A stretch of 64,000 bases of DNA from Alnus glutinosa (taxonomy: Eukaryota; Streptophyta; Magnoliopsida; Fagales; Betulaceae). Of the stretch, positions 36,601-53,139 are shown piece after piece (position 1 is the stretch's first letter; each line of letters begins with the position of its first letter). The notes beneath the pieces were generated by a model. That model did no database searches. It saw only the letters and a program-made list of their open reading frames with translations, and was not told the DNA's origin. The stretch covers positions 28,653,616 through 28,717,615 of the forward strand of contig NC_084894.1 in the NCBI RefSeq assembly GCF_958979055.1. Direction: 5' to 3'. A program made the translations under genes and the position numbers.

Positions 36601-36943
36601 TTTGTTCTTTAATCAGGTGATAAACTCAACACCATCGTCTTCGAGAGATCTTCCATTTAAGATGGAATATTGGCAATCTCAAAACTTCATGTTTACTCAT
36701 CAACTGAAAACAGTAGCTGTGCAGCTTTTCGATAGAGAGAATGAAATAGAACTCATCAAATATTTGCTCAAGAACGCAGAAAAATTGGAAGAGATGGTCG
36801 TTTTGTATACATCTCAAGTGTCATCACATGTCATTTCTGAGTTAAGGAAGTACAAGAAGCCTTCAACAAAAGTGTTTCTACGTTCAAAATCATACAATAA
36901 ATTGGGTCGTGTTTGTGCTATTCGTGGTAGAAGACTCGTGTAA
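33606..36943 (+). CDS. F-box/LRR protein with FBD domain
   Basis: Probable substrate-recognition subunit of an SCF ubiquitin ligase; the substrate is unknown. Exons are 33606-34604, 36357-36512 and 36617-36943, all with GT-AG borders and in phase, giving 493 residues. The chosen ATG (MEPKNQKYAD) sits just before the F-box (FSNLPDEIVHHILFFL, residues about 13-60). An upstream in-frame GTG would add 37 residues of leader-like sequence. Leucine-rich stretches such as KLQFLHLASIK and FKSLKVLMLNEI follow. The C-terminus has an FBD-like part (LKTVAVQLFDRENEIELIKYL and KNAEKLEEMVV). Intron 1 (1752 bp) holds an antisense LINE fragment. The duplicated flank at 17-19 kb lacks this gene. This is a fast-evolving plant family, so single-copy loss is common. 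Confidence 0.88.
34995..36117 (-). mobile_element. 5'-truncated LINE in F-box intron 1 (antisense)
   Basis: The minus strand encodes the end of a LINE ORF2, in more than one frame. It has the zf-RVT region (WWKMVWSPIVIPRHAFITWL, then HLFFECGFSKLFW) and a tail with WQHQNNIRHGNPVYSEERV. A T-run at the left edge marks the poly(A) tail. AAAGTTC at 34988-34994 and 36118-36124 may be the target duplication. It carries stops and frameshifts. Confidence 0.85.
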
Positions 36944-37080
36944 TTAAATTTCCTATGATGTTAAAGATATGAGAGATGGTTGACCTTTCTGATAATCAAA
37001 TGGTGTGGTAAATGTTTTTTCAACCCTTTTGGAGTTTTTACTCTTTTGGCATTGTTTACGTAATCAATTGCTATTGAGAT
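36944..37080. other. F-box 3' flank
   Basis: 3' UTR and flank; joins the part of copy B that aligns with 18570-18590. Confidence 0.5.
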
Positions 37081-37358
37081 TAGGGGTATACACAAACGGT
37101 TATAACCGGTGATGATTGCATTTTATCAACCGCCTAGGCGGAGGCGATTATTTTTATAACCGCCGGTTAATGGTTATTGAGTAGATAACCAGCAGTTGTA
37201 TAATTGCTTTTCAATTTGGGCTTTGGAGCGGTTATTAACTGCTTTTTCCGAACCCTATAACCGTCTCCGCCTAGGCGATTAACTGTTATTTATAACCGCT
37301 TTCAAAAGCGGTTATATGGTTTTAAATCGGTTATAACCGCTCTGTTTGTATACTCCTA
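37081..37358. mobile_element. hAT-type MITE with a perfect 8-bp target duplication and visible empty site
   Basis: Begins TAGGGGTATACACAAACGG and ends with GTTTGTATACTCCTA. It is flanked by ATTGAGAT at 37073-37080 and 37359-37366. Copy A at about 18592-18600 has one ATTGAGAT and no insert. The interior repeats GGTTATAACCG and CGCCTAGGCGGAGGCG words as palindromes. Confidence 0.9.
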
Positions 37359-38917
37359 ATTGAGATATGAGCATCAAAACGTTCCCCCGGACAATTGAGA
37401 TATTTTCCTTAAAAGCTATAGTCCGGTAGTCCCCTCCCTTCTCGAATCATAGAGTTGGCTAGCTTGTAGTTGAACATTAAGCAACAGCCAGCACCTTTTT
37501 TTTCCTGTGCAAATACATCAGCACAAACGAAGAAACTAGACAAAGAACAGACGGGAAACACAAGAAAACTAAACAAACAAAATAAAGAAAAGGTGGGGAG
37601 GGGGGAACTATGGGGTTTGAGTTGACTTAAGAGGGGCCACATCAATAGAAAAAGAGAAGAAATTGGAATGCTGTCACTGATCATAATTGAGGCCATACAA
37701 AGGAAACTCTGTGTCACGAGGCAAAGGTCCAGTCATCATTGATGATTCATTAGACAACATTCATTGGCATGACCAATCTTATTACTCAAGGTTCTTTAAT
37801 CATATAAGTTCGACTCAACTCGTTATCTTGTTCGTATATATATTTATATATATACATATACACATATTCAAGTAACCTATATAAAATACTTTTTACTTAC
37901 TAACTAATATAAATATAAGTATGTACATTACAAATAGTACATATAGTTTAAACGGACTCTTTGAAATGTTCTTAAGACTATATAATAAAAATGGTGTTCA
38001 ACATAGTAATAGGATTTTGTGCCCCTCTTTTTCATTTTTGATGATATGAAAAGTAGTGTGATATTTGATACCATAAGCCTGATTTGTGCTGAAATAAGGA
38101 GGCCAGAAAGGCTAACCTAACTCTATTTGCCACATATGGCATTGGCTTGCATTCACTAATATTTTCTTATTTTTCTTTTCTTTTTCTTGAAATTTAAAAT
38201 AAATAGCCAAAACTTTAATTTCTCTGTAGGAAAAATAGTAAATTTGTAACTTGCTTGGCGAAAATTAGTGCAATCCAAAGTAAGGGTTCAAAATTAGTGC
38301 AATCCAGATTATATAAAGCTACTTCAGAATGATTATGTCCCTTGAATTTCTTTATAATCAGGGACATAGGTCATCCCGAAGACCAAAGAGTAGGTTTTAA
38401 CAGAAAATTGGTGCCTCAAAAAGATTTCTCTAAATTGAATTCTTACTGTAATAGTGACGTATAGGCATAGAATAAGCGCGAGTCACATTGTCAAAAGCTC
38501 TTTTGACTGTACCATTAGGTAAGTCTCGATAAAGTAGGTTGCATCTCTCGTTCTCCTTTTGTGTTGAAAACTATATAGATCAATTATAACCCAACTCATT
38601 TAATTAAACATGTCAAACTCCAAAACCCTAACCTGTTAGATTCACAAATCGCATCAAAAAATTCCAACCCTATAAGCTACCCACGGGCTGCTGTGAAAGC
38701 AGCAAGTAAATAGTGACAGAGGATGTGTTGCAATTCATTTTGAATTAATAGGGGGGCTACCGAATTACAACCCCTCCACTTCCACGATTCCTTAAATCCA
38801 AGTGTAAATTTTTGAGAAAACAGATGGGTTCTAAAATGAAATCACTTAAAATCATACATCAAACACTGTAATTTTGTGAAATCCTACAAGGTCTTTCGAA
38901 CGGTCTTCCATTTCTCA
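37359..38917. other. Intergenic between F-box and RPT3; partly duplicated
   Basis: 37367-37580 aligns with 18600-18830, and 38450-38917 with parts of 12950-15720. No gene is seen. The RPT3 3' UTR should lie just left of 38918. Confidence 0.6.
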
Positions 38918-42850
<3,933 letters not shown>

Positions 42851-42930
42851 TCTCAGACGCGATTTGCTGTGGTCTTTGTGTTTGTAGAAGAGAAGGAGAT
42901 TGAAGTGTGGGGCAAGAAATTCCGAGGCCT

Positions 42931-42936
42931 TTATAT
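42931..42936 (-). promoter_or_regulatory. RPT3: TATA box of RPT3
   Basis: TATAAA read on the minus strand, about 80 bp upstream of the start codon, followed by a pyrimidine/purine-rich leader. Position fits a core promoter. Confidence 0.55.
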
Positions 42937-42984
42937 TTAATTAGGGAGAGGCTGCGAGGTCCGAGAAATACGGTGTCGTTTAGA

Positions 42985-43330
42985 GGAGAAACTGCCTTTT
43001 TTTTTTTTTTGGTGAAATCTAAGCATTAGTTTGGTTTATGATTTCAAAAAATGTGATTTAAAATAATGATTTGAAAAAATAATGATTTAAAAAATGTAAT
43101 TAAGTGTTTGGAAAAATTGTAATTTAGCCTTTAAAATCGTAATTAGCATTTAAAATTATGCGTTTTCAAAAAAACATTATCTTACCTGCGATTTGAAAAA
43201 ACAGAAGATTTTTTACGTTTTCAAATCTCAATTTTTAAAAATGCATTTCTCAAACAATTTATGTTCTACGATTTAGTTTAAAGTCACATTTATTGTCTAC
43301 GAAATCCAATCCCAAACGCACCCTAAATGC
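42985..43330. mobile_element. MITE-like AT-rich element (candidate)
   Basis: The right end, read inversely, is GGGTGCGTTTGGGATTGGA, a common start of plant MITEs. The left end, TTAGTTTGGTTTATGATTTC, is a weak inverted match. The interior has ATGATTTAAAA repeats. No clear target duplication. Confidence 0.4.
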
Positions 43331-43984
43331 ACCTTCTTTTGGATTTTTTTTTTTTGGTCACTCTAAGATAACTCCCAAGTAGGAGTGAAAATGCGAATGC
43401 GAAATTACCAATGCGGTTATTAGCAAGAGATATGTTATTTGCACACAATTTATACACAAAATGTACACACATTCCGACGTGGTTGTGTTTTTTTTAAAAA
43501 AAAAAGAAAAATGACAAAAGGCGTTGTGTACAAATTGTGTGCAAATAACATATATCTATTAGCAATATATGCATCCACAAAATACGGCTATTGCTTTTAA
43601 GTATCTGCATTAAGCGATTATTATTCATATCTACACGGTTATTACAGTTATAAAATGTGGTTATTACCTGTTATCCGCATATGAGGTTTGAACATTCAAA
43701 TTTAATATCTACTTCTAGTAAATACAAAAAGGCATTTATTTATTGTTGAACACTAAAATTCATATCAAACTTGCTAATCATTTTGCAATGAAATTTTCAT
43801 TTCATACATTATTTAACTTCCTGCATCATCTACTTATAGTTGGTAAAGAGAAAAAAAAAATATTGAAAAACTGCTATCCACATATGAGGTAATGCCAAAA
43901 TGACGTCGTTTTGATAAATTTTATTAAATATATATAACATATGTTATATATAAAAGGCACGCAGATGTAATTAATAACAGCATT
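43331..43984. other. Intergenic, degenerate repeat with a nested MITE
   Basis: Contains GCGGTTATTA and TATCCGCATATGAGG words that suggest an old hAT remnant. A MITE at 43427-43556 is inserted in it. No gene. Confidence 0.45.
43427..43556. mobile_element. Mutator-like MITE with a 9-bp target duplication
   Basis: A perfect TATTAGCAA repeat stands at 43418-43426 and 43557-43565. The ends are inverted repeats of about 25 bp containing ATGTTATTTGCACACAATTT. 130 bp, no coding. Confidence 0.88.
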
Positions 43985-46708
43985 TGTGACGACCCATTTT
44001 TTTTTTTTAAACATACAAATGAGTCATCACAGTGGCATGACTACGTGTCACTAAGCCAACTCATAGTACACATTTCTTAACATGTACCTGATATATCAGA
44101 GTTACATAATACATGCAGCGGAATACAACATCTAACTGCGGAAGTCAACATCATAATCATAAATTGTCCATTACACAAAAGAGCATGTTAATGTCTGTCT
44201 GTTTAAGGCCTAAGCATAAGTTATGCATACAAAAGAATGGCTACATCTACGTGTTACAAGTCGCACTAGCCATATGCAAAATACACAAAAGGAGCCTAAG
44301 CATTAATTATGCATACAAAAGAATGGCTACATCTACGTGTTACAAGTCGCACTAGCCATATACAAAATACACAAAATGGACTATCCAAGTCCGACACTCC
44401 TACGACTCAAGTGACGTGCTTAGTCGTAGTACTCCACATAGTGTGCAACGGAGTCATCCTCCGCATCATCAGCACCTGCATCCAAAGAAGCTTCATCTAT
44501 ACGGTTGTGGTGGTAGCCACATCTGTATAGGTGAAGGTGTGAGTTCACCGCTTCAAAAGAAGTATCGAGGCCTCAGTAGTATGAAACTCACTAAGTATAC
44601 TGTATGCACGAACATAAATGCATGCAGAGTTCAACAACGTTATCCACAAATCATTAAGTTCATACTACAACATATTATCAAGTACAAGTCACGGTGTTCA
44701 TCAATCACCTATATATTATTATAGTTTCTATTAACAATATTCTACGCATACTATAAGCAATATTTTGCAATTTTTACCAACTCTGTAGCTAAGGGCTACA
44801 ACTCTCGGCTTACGCATAGAACCCAAAAATACTAACTCACCTGTGCTAGAGCCATATACCCTTGGCTTACCTTGTACAACACCGCTTGTAAAGCCGCATA
44901 CCTGCAGGGTAAAAAAATACACGAGTGCTAGAGCCACATACCCTAGACTTACCTCTAACACCACCGGTCAAGCCACATACCCGCAAGGCAAACATACACA
45001 AGTGCTAGAGCTACATACCCTAGACTTACCTTTAACAACACCGCCCGTAAAGCCACATACCCGCAGGGCAAACAAATACACGAGTGCTAGAGCCACATAC
45101 CCTAGAGTTACCTCTAACACTGCCCGTAAAAGCCATATACCCGCAGGGCAAACAAATACATGAGTGCTAGAGCCACATACCTTAAACTTATCTTTAATAA
45201 CACCGCCTGTAAAGCCACATACCCGTAGGGCAAACATAGACAAGTGTTAGAGCCACATACCCTAAACTTACCTTTAACACCGCTCATAAAGCTATATACT
45301 CGCAGGGCAAACATACACAAGTGCTAGAGCTACATACCCTAGACTTACCTTGTATACTAAGTACTCATATACTACCATTATTACAAGATATTCAATTCTC
45401 ACGATCCACAACTCAATCACATTATTCTCATTCATCTTCCTTCCAACACATACCACATTCATAATATAATTTCATGTTACTCAATCCCCAACGATTCCAA
45501 ATATATCAATTTCAATTATCTCAACATTAACTTATCATCGTATTCTCAATTCAATAATTCTCATTTCAATCACATATATATATCCAACATCATGTTATTC
45601 ATTCCCTAATAATTCCCACATATCAATTTCAACCCAATATATCACAACTCAATCACGAATAATTTTTATCAACAATTCCATAATCGCATAAAACTAAGAT
45701 TCATCAACATCTATTTATCCATACAATTTACAATTCAATATAACACAACTCAATCACAATTAATTTCTATCAACAATTCCATAATCATATACAACCAAGA
45801 TTCATCATCATCCATTTATCCATACAATTCACAATCCAATACATATCTCAACTCAATCATAGATACTTTTATCAACAATTCCATAATCATAAACAACCAA
45901 GTACCAAAAATGTAAATCTACGTTCTTAGGATCCCTCACTAAGTAGAATACTCACCTTAGGTCGTTCGCACACCAATCCGACGACTCTAAGTTCGACTTG
46001 CAAAGCGCCACTAAAACACAATATAATGCACTAATTTAGCTTTATTTTTATTAATTGCACTAAGTAGCACTTTGAATCACTCAAAGGCTATGTCATAAAT
46101 TACCCATAAGATTCTAGGGTTTCTAAACACATACCCATAATTTAAAAATACTAATCTAACCGCAATAATATTAACCATTGGGTATTCACTTAAGGTTAAT
46201 CACATAAAACATTACTTAAATAATTATGCCCAAAAGTTAGGGTTAGAGAAATCTTATCCAAAATTCATCAAATTAAAATCCAAGGTTTGGGTAGCCTCAA
46301 GCAACCTCCTAGTAGTCCAATACCTAAAGAACAATAGGATTAAACTCACATTTTATGAGATTTTACCCAAAAACCAAAAAATATAAATTTAGCAATTTAC
46401 CTCAAAACAATCGGTCAAAACGTAGATCCACACATGTAGATCATGTTTTCGGAGTTAGATTTGAGATTGAGAGCTTAGATCTTCGTAGATTTGAGAAAAG
46501 TCTTGAAACTCTCTTCCTCTCTTCTCTCTTCCTTTCTTCTTCTTCTTTTTTTTTTTTTTTTTTTTTTTTTTCTCTCTCTTAAGGTGAGGCGCCTCACCAT
46601 TTTATTTTAATATAATTTTCTTTTTCTTTTTCTTCATGTGGGGCGCACACCTGCGCCCCACAGTTTCAGATGAAGGGCCCTTCATCCTTCTTATATATAT
46701 ATATATTA

Positions 46709-46756
<48 letters not shown>

Positions 46757-46873
46757 TATTTATTTTCTATTCCTTTTTTTTTCTTTGCATTTTTAATAAC
46801 ATTAAATTAACTGCTATCAATTATTTATTTAAATTTTGTATTTTAATTACTATAAAATATCTAGAACGTTACA
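43985..46873 (-). repeat. 3' LTR (left), about 2.9 kb
   Basis: On the plus strand it starts TGTGACGACCC and ends CGTTACA, so on the minus strand it runs TG...CA. It aligns with 51706-53234. It contains a direct repeat of about 84 bp (about 44203-44370), a tandem repeat (44847-45350), a long T-run and a (TTA)n tract near 46705-46755. Confidence 0.88.
44847..45350. repeat. Tandem repeat in the left LTR, about six units
   Basis: Units of about 75-85 bp contain GTGCTAGAGCCACATACC, CTAGACTTACC, and CCACATACCCGCAGGGCAAA. The units differ slightly. The right LTR has about four units. Confidence 0.9.
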
Positions 46874-46890
46874 TCGCTCTCTCTTTATAA
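46874..46890 (-). promoter_or_regulatory. Polypurine tract
   Basis: Reads AAAGAGAGAGCGA on the minus strand directly before the TG of the 3' LTR; the normal primer position for plus-strand DNA synthesis. Confidence 0.65.
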
Positions 46891-47002
46891 AAATTTCGTC
46901 ATCGAAATTTGAATGTTAAGACATCTAACACATGTTAATCTAGCTTTTTTTAATTCAAAGATTAGAATAAAGATGATATGAATCCGATGTTCCTACCTAA
47001 GT

Positions 47003-50000
47003 TTACTCGAATAGGTGGGGATATTTCTCTCGCATATGCTGTTCGAGCTCCCATGAGGCTTCCTCAACTCCATGATTCTGCCATAGAACTTTCACAAGTG
47101 GGATGGTTTTGCTTCTCAACCGTTGTTCTTTGCGATCCAACACTTGCACAGGCATCTCCTCGTATGTCAGGTTTGGCTGAATATCGAGAGACTCGTAGTT
47201 TATCACGTGCAACGGATCACGAACACATCTTCGTAGCTGAGAGACATGGAATACGTCATGGACACCCGATAAATTTGGAGGCATTTCAATCTTGTAAGCA
47301 AGTGGGCTCACACGTTTCAGCACTTGGAACGGTCCAACATATCTTGGACTAAGCTTTCCCTTATTGCCAAATCGCCATACATTCCTCATTGGTGACACCT
47401 TGAGGTATACTAAGTTGCCAACCATGAACTCTAACTTGCGGCGATGCCTGTCCGCATAACTTTTCTGTCGGCTTTGGACTGTGAGCATCCTCTTCCGAAT
47501 GAGTGTAATCTTCTCCTTCATGTCTTGCACCATTTCTGGGCCTAGCAACTGTCTCTCACCCACATCATCCCAATACAACGGCGACCGACATTTTCACCCA
47601 TACAAAGCTTTGAACGGCATCATACCAATAGTAGCTTGAAAGCTGTTGTTGTAGGCAAATTCAACCAAGGGTAGATGGCGTATCCAATTTCCCTTGAAGT
47701 CCAACACACATAACCTGAGCATATCCTCGAGAGTTTGAATGGTTCTCTCGGATTGGCCATCGGTTTGTGGGTGGTAGGCGGTACTGAAGTTCAATTTAGT
47801 CCCCATCGCACTTTGCAATCTGTCCCAAAACCTCGAAGTGAACCGTGGGTCACAGTCTAACACAATAGAGACAGACACCCCATGTAGCTTCACTATCTCA
47901 CGTACATACAACTCAGCTAGCTTATCCAATCTGTCTGTAACTTTGATAGGGAGGAAATGAGCACTCTTCGTCAATCTGTCAATAATCACCCATATAGCAT
48001 CTTGCCCATTTGGTGCTTTTGGAAGACTAACAACGAAGTCCATGGCAATTTGATCCCACTTCCACATAGGTACATCAAGTGGCTGAAGTTCCCGAGCTGG
48101 TATTTGATGTTCAGCTTTCATAAGCTGGCAAGAAGGACATTGTGCAACATACTCAGCAATATCCCTCTTCATGCCATACCATAAAAACTTATTCTTCAGG
48201 TCTTGATACATCTTGTTATTGCCTGGGTGAATAGTGTACCGTGTCTGATGAGCCTCATCAAGAATGTCTCTTCTTAACTCTGCATCATTAGGAATGACTA
48301 TTCTTCCATTACCAGTCTTCAATATCCCATCCTCAGCCAGGTAGTACCCAGATGCTTCACCATGCCTGGCCCCATCAATAGTGTCCTATAATTCAAGATC
48401 ATTCTCTTGCGCCTTTCTAATTCTGTCATTACATAGAGGCTGAATCACGAGTGCCACCATAATCAGAGGTCCACCGGTCATTACCTCACTAATTCGCACA
48501 ATGGCAAACTGCTGCGACATCTGTTCTATGAGCTCCTTCGGCTCGACCTCACCACCACAAGACTTCCTACTAAGAGCATCAGCCACAACATTAGCTTTAG
48601 TAGGATGGTAGAACATCTTGCTATCATAGTCCTTCAACACCTCCAGCCATCTGCGTTGCCTCATGTTCAAGTCTCTTTGTATGAAAATATATTTAAGGCT
48701 TTGATGATCAGTGTAGATTTCACACTTCTCACCATAGAGATAATGTCTCTAAATCTTCAAAACATACACAACTGCTGCCAACTCTAGGTCATGGGTAGGG
48801 TAGTTCTTCTCATGTTCTTTCAACTGTCTAGAGGCATAGGCCACAACCCGGCCTTGTTGTATAAGAATGCATCCCAACCCTTTCTTTGACGCATCTGTGT
48901 AAACAACATATCCCACAGATTCCATGGGTAGTGTAAGTATGGGTGCGGTCACAAGTCTTCGCTTTAACTCTTGGAAACTTTACACTCCACACTCCATATG
49001 AACGGGGCATTCTTCTTTGTGAGAGTGGTGAGTGGCCCTGACAGTGAGGAGAATTTCTCAATGAACCTTCTATAATACCCAGCCAGCCTCAAGAAACTAC
49101 GGATCTCCCTAACATTTGTCAGTCTTTCCTATTCAACCACTACCTTCACCTTGGCTGGATCAACTGCTAGTCCATTCTTGTTAACAACATGACCCAAGAA
49201 GGACACTTCTTCAAGCCAGAACTCACACTTCTTAAGTTTGGCAAACAACTTCTTTACCCTCAGTTTTTCCATCACTGTCCTCAGATGTTCTTCGTGCTTG
49301 ACACGATCAGCCTAATAAACTAAGATATCATCTATAAATACCACCACAAAAGAGTCCAAGTACTTTTGGAATACTCGGTTCATTAAGTCCATAAACACTG
49401 ATGGAGCATTAGTCAACCCAAATGGCATTACCAAGAACTCATAATGACCATACCTTGTTCGGATTACTGTGTTTGGTACATCTTCTTCTTGCACTTTCAA
49501 CTGGTGGTAGCCTGAAAGAAGGTCTATCTTCGAAAATACCGAAGCTCCCTTGAGTTGGTCAAACAAATCATCGATCCTGAGTAGGGGATACTTGTTCTTG
49601 ACAGTCACCCTGTTCAGCTCACGATAATCTATGCATATTCGCATAGAGCCATCTTTCTTCTTTACAAACAACACTGGTGCTCCCCAAGGTGAAACACTAG
49701 GGCGAATGAAACCCCTATCCAACAACTCTTGGAGCTGCTCCTTCAATTCTCTCAATTCTGGAGGAGCCATGCGGTAGGGCGCTTTGTGAATAGGCTGAGT
49801 TCCTGGCACCAAATCAATAGAGAACTTTATTTCCCAATCCGGAGGCAACTCCACGACTTCAGAAAAAACATCTGGATAGTTACATACCACCGGAATATCT
49901 TCCAACTTAGGCTGAGTTTCGGGTTTGAATTGAACACAAGCCAAATAAGCTTGTGCACCCTCTCTGACACTTTTTATTGCTTGAATGACAGAAAGAAATG

Positions 50001-50211
50001 GCGGTGTAGCACGCTCTCAAGACCCACAGAACTTGAATTCATCATTATCCAAAAGTCGGAAGGTTACTTCCTTCTTGCGGCAATCAATGCTTACATTATA
50101 CCGCGATAGCCAATCCATTCCCAGAATGACATCAAAACCTAACATGCTGAAAACTGCTTGTCTTGCTGGCAACTTCCTCCCTTCAAGATTATTGGACAAT
50201 TGTCTACACAT
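47003..50211 (-). pseudogene. Ty3 pol region: protease, RT, RNase H, integrase, chromodomain (broken)
   Basis: Pieces in order: a protease end with ILGMDWLSRYNV (50017-50211); reverse transcriptase with [18 protein letters not shown] and the VFIDDILVY active site (49312-49944); RNase H with [10 protein letters not shown] (48749-48952) and its end with [11 protein letters not shown] (48386-48670); integrase with the HHCC part (IHPGNN through CPSCQ) and acidic residues in MDFVV, DCDPRF and DGQSERT (47594-48322); and a C-terminal chromodomain-like segment with VEEASWELEQHM (47003-47578). Stops lie at 50017, 49312, 48749, 48386 and 47594, among others. Individual domains are well preserved, so decay is moderate. 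Confidence 0.9.
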
Positions 50212-50453
50212 TTTCTACAAGTCACTGTGTCACCTACAGGGGTAGCTACACATATGCTTTCATCTAATAATTATGTACTTAATTGGCACAACTTCACATA
50301 AGCAGAGGAAATGAAAGAGTGGGTAGCACCTGAATCAAACAAGATGCAGGCTACACAACCAAATAAAGGAACTGTACCTGTAACTACATCAGTGGCATTT
50401 GCGCCAGTTGCCACATTGTCAGGTGTGAGAGAATACACCCTTGCTTAAGCGGG

Positions 50454-51472
50454 CTATCGAGGTTGATTATTGCTTGCTTGTGACCTTTGGCTTCGTGCAG
50501 CGGCATTGGTGCGCTGTCTTGCAAAGTGGCCAACCTTGCCACATCGGTAACATGTCGCCATAGACAAACACTCTCCACTATGAGCTTTTCCGCATCTACT
50601 ACACTGTGACACGCTAACACTGACACGGCTGGTAGGGGCACTTCTTCTCCCAACCAATCCAGAACCACTATCACTTGCAAAATGCCTCTTGGGTGGAGGT
50701 GGAGATGGAAATGTTCCTGAAGATGTGGTTTGCTTCTTACTTGCATATTCGGCTGCTGCTTCACTGATCCCTTTCTCGGCCAGAGTGGCTGTGTGTACCA
50801 TTTCAACATAGCTAGGGATTTTGAGGTAAATAATTTTCTCACGAATACGTGCTATCAAGCCGTCTCGGAACCTTTCAGCCTTGGTTTCTTCATCAGGGAT
50901 GAGGTAGGCTGCATACCTCGATAACTTCTGGAACTCAGCTGCATATCGCTCAACCGTCATGTTTCCCTGCTTTAGATATTGAAATTCTAGTGCACATTGT
51001 TGTCTTTGTGCGCGAGGGAAGAAACGGTCATTGAATTCTCTTTTGAAACGTTCCCACGGGATGGGAACCCCTTGCCCTAGTTTTTCTACAATAGCCATCT
51101 TCGTGGCTTTCCACCAATACCGGGCTTCACCCTCTAAGCATCAGTGCACCCAACTACCTCAGCAAGATCCTCAAAGCTAGTGATCCAATTATCAGCTACC
51201 AAGGGCCCTTCGTTTCCATCAAATACAGGGGGGCGATGTTTGAAGAAAGTGGTCGACGAGCAACCAACCACATTACGCACACCCCGTACTTGTGCTGCAG
51301 CCATCACGGCTGCCCAAAACTGTGCTAGGTCAGGCATCAGAGGAGGAAGAGGAGGTGGTGGAGGTAGTGGTGGTGGTGTGTCATTGCCAGCTCGATCACC
51401 CACAGAGGATTCCTCTCCCTCATTATGCGATGGAGGTCTTAGTCTAGGTGGCATAGTTCTGCACAACAACAT
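50454..51472 (-). pseudogene. Ty3 gag region (broken)
   Basis: The N-terminal part (51134-51472) is proline-rich with PPVFDGNEGPLVADNW. The main capsid part (50454-51098) has FNDRFFPRAQRQQ, FQYLKQGNMTVERYAAEF and a zinc-knuckle start, CYRCGKVGHFA. A stop at 51134 and a frame change separate the two. In the knuckle, arginine (CGC) stands where the last cysteine (TGC) is expected, so that CCHC box is broken. Confidence 0.88.
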
Positions 51473-51686
51473 AGGAGTTTAGCCTACATGTGAGCATATA
51501 AATATTGCTATACAAACAAATGCAAGTCATAACAAATGCATTGCAATAGTCATGTAGTGCACACAAATAAGTCTTGGTTATAATTTTTTTTTTTTTTTGA
51601 ATGTCCTAAGGCTCTTTTGTTTCACTTAGACTCTAGCAGACTAGCACCAATCTAAACTTCCGCTTTCCCTATGTCCTTAGACCTAA

Positions 51687-51703
51687 CTGCTCTGATATCA
51701 TTT
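51687..51703 (-). promoter_or_regulatory. Primer-binding site, initiator tRNA-Met type
   Basis: The minus strand reads TGATATCAGAGCAG a few bases after the 5' LTR end. The usual plant site is TGGTATCAGAGC, so there is one mismatch. Confidence 0.75.
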
Positions 51704-51705
51704 GT

Positions 51706-53087
51706 TGTGACGACCTTTTTTTTTTTTAAACATACAAATGAGTCATCACAGTGGTATGACTACGTGTTACTAAGCCAACTCATAGTACACATTCCTTAAC
51801 ATATATCTGATATATCAGAGTTACATAATATATGCAACGTAATACAACATCTAACTGCGAAAGTCAACATCATAATTATAAATTGTCCATTACATAAAAG
51901 AGCCTGTTAATGTCTGTTTGTTTAAGACCTAAGCATAAGTTATGCATACAAAAGAATGGCTACACCTACGTGTTACAAGTCGCACTAGCCATATTCAAAA
52001 TACACAAAAGAGACCTAAGCATTAGTTATGCATACAAAAAAATGGCTACATCTACGTGTTACAAGTCGCACTAGCCATATACAAAATACACAAAAGGGAC
52101 TATCCGAGTCCGATACTCCTACAACTCAAGCGACGTGCTTAGTCATAGTACTCCACATAGTGTGCAACGGAGTCATCCTCCGCATCATCAGCACCTGCAT
52201 CCAAAGAAGCTCCATCTATACGGTTGTGATGGTAGCCACATCCGTATAGGTGAAGGTGTGAGTTCACCGCTTCAAAAGAAGTATCGAGGCCTCAGTAGTA
52301 TGAAACTCACTAAGTATACAGTATGCACGAACATAAATGCATGCAGAGTTCAACAGCGTTATCCACAAATCATTAAGTTCACACTACAACATAATATCAA
52401 GTACAAGTCACGCTGTTCATCAATCACCTATATATTATTACGGTTTCTATTAACAATATTCTACGCATACTATAAGCAATACTCTGCAATTTTTACCAAC
52501 TCCGCAGCTAGGGGCTACAACTCTAGGCTTACGCATAGAACCCGAAAATACTAATTCACCTGTGCTAGAGCCATATATCCTTGGCTTTCATTGTACAACA
52601 CCGCTGGTAAAACCGAATACCCACAGGGCAAACAAATACACGAGTGCTAGAGCCACATACCCTAGACTTACCTCTAACACCGTCCGTCAAGCCACATTCC
52701 CGCAGGGCAAACAAACACAAGTGCTAGAGCTACATGCCCTAGACTTACCTTTAATAACACCGCCCATAAAGCCACATACCCGCAGGGCAAACATACACAA
52801 GTGCTAGAGCCACATACCCTAGACTTACCTTTAACATCGCCCGTAAAGCTACATACCCTAGACTTACCTTGTATACTAAGTACTCATATACTACAATTAT
52901 TACAAGATATTCAGTTCTCACGATCCACAACTCAATCACATTATTCTAATTCATCTTCCTTCCGACACATACCACATTCATAAATATAATTTCATGTTAC
53001 TCAATCCCCAACGATTCCAAATATATCAATTTCAATTATCTCAACATTAACTTATCATCGTATTCTCAATTCAATAATTCTCAGTTC

Positions 53088-53139
<52 letters not shown>

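Noticed and set aside
44847-45350. Regular repeat with spacers, superficially like a CRISPR array
   Set aside because: It is a diverged tandem repeat inside a plant LTR, without constant repeats and unique spacers, in a eukaryotic genome.
47957-48184. Plus-strand frame within the integrase region
   Set aside because: Shadow of the minus-strand integrase coding sequence.
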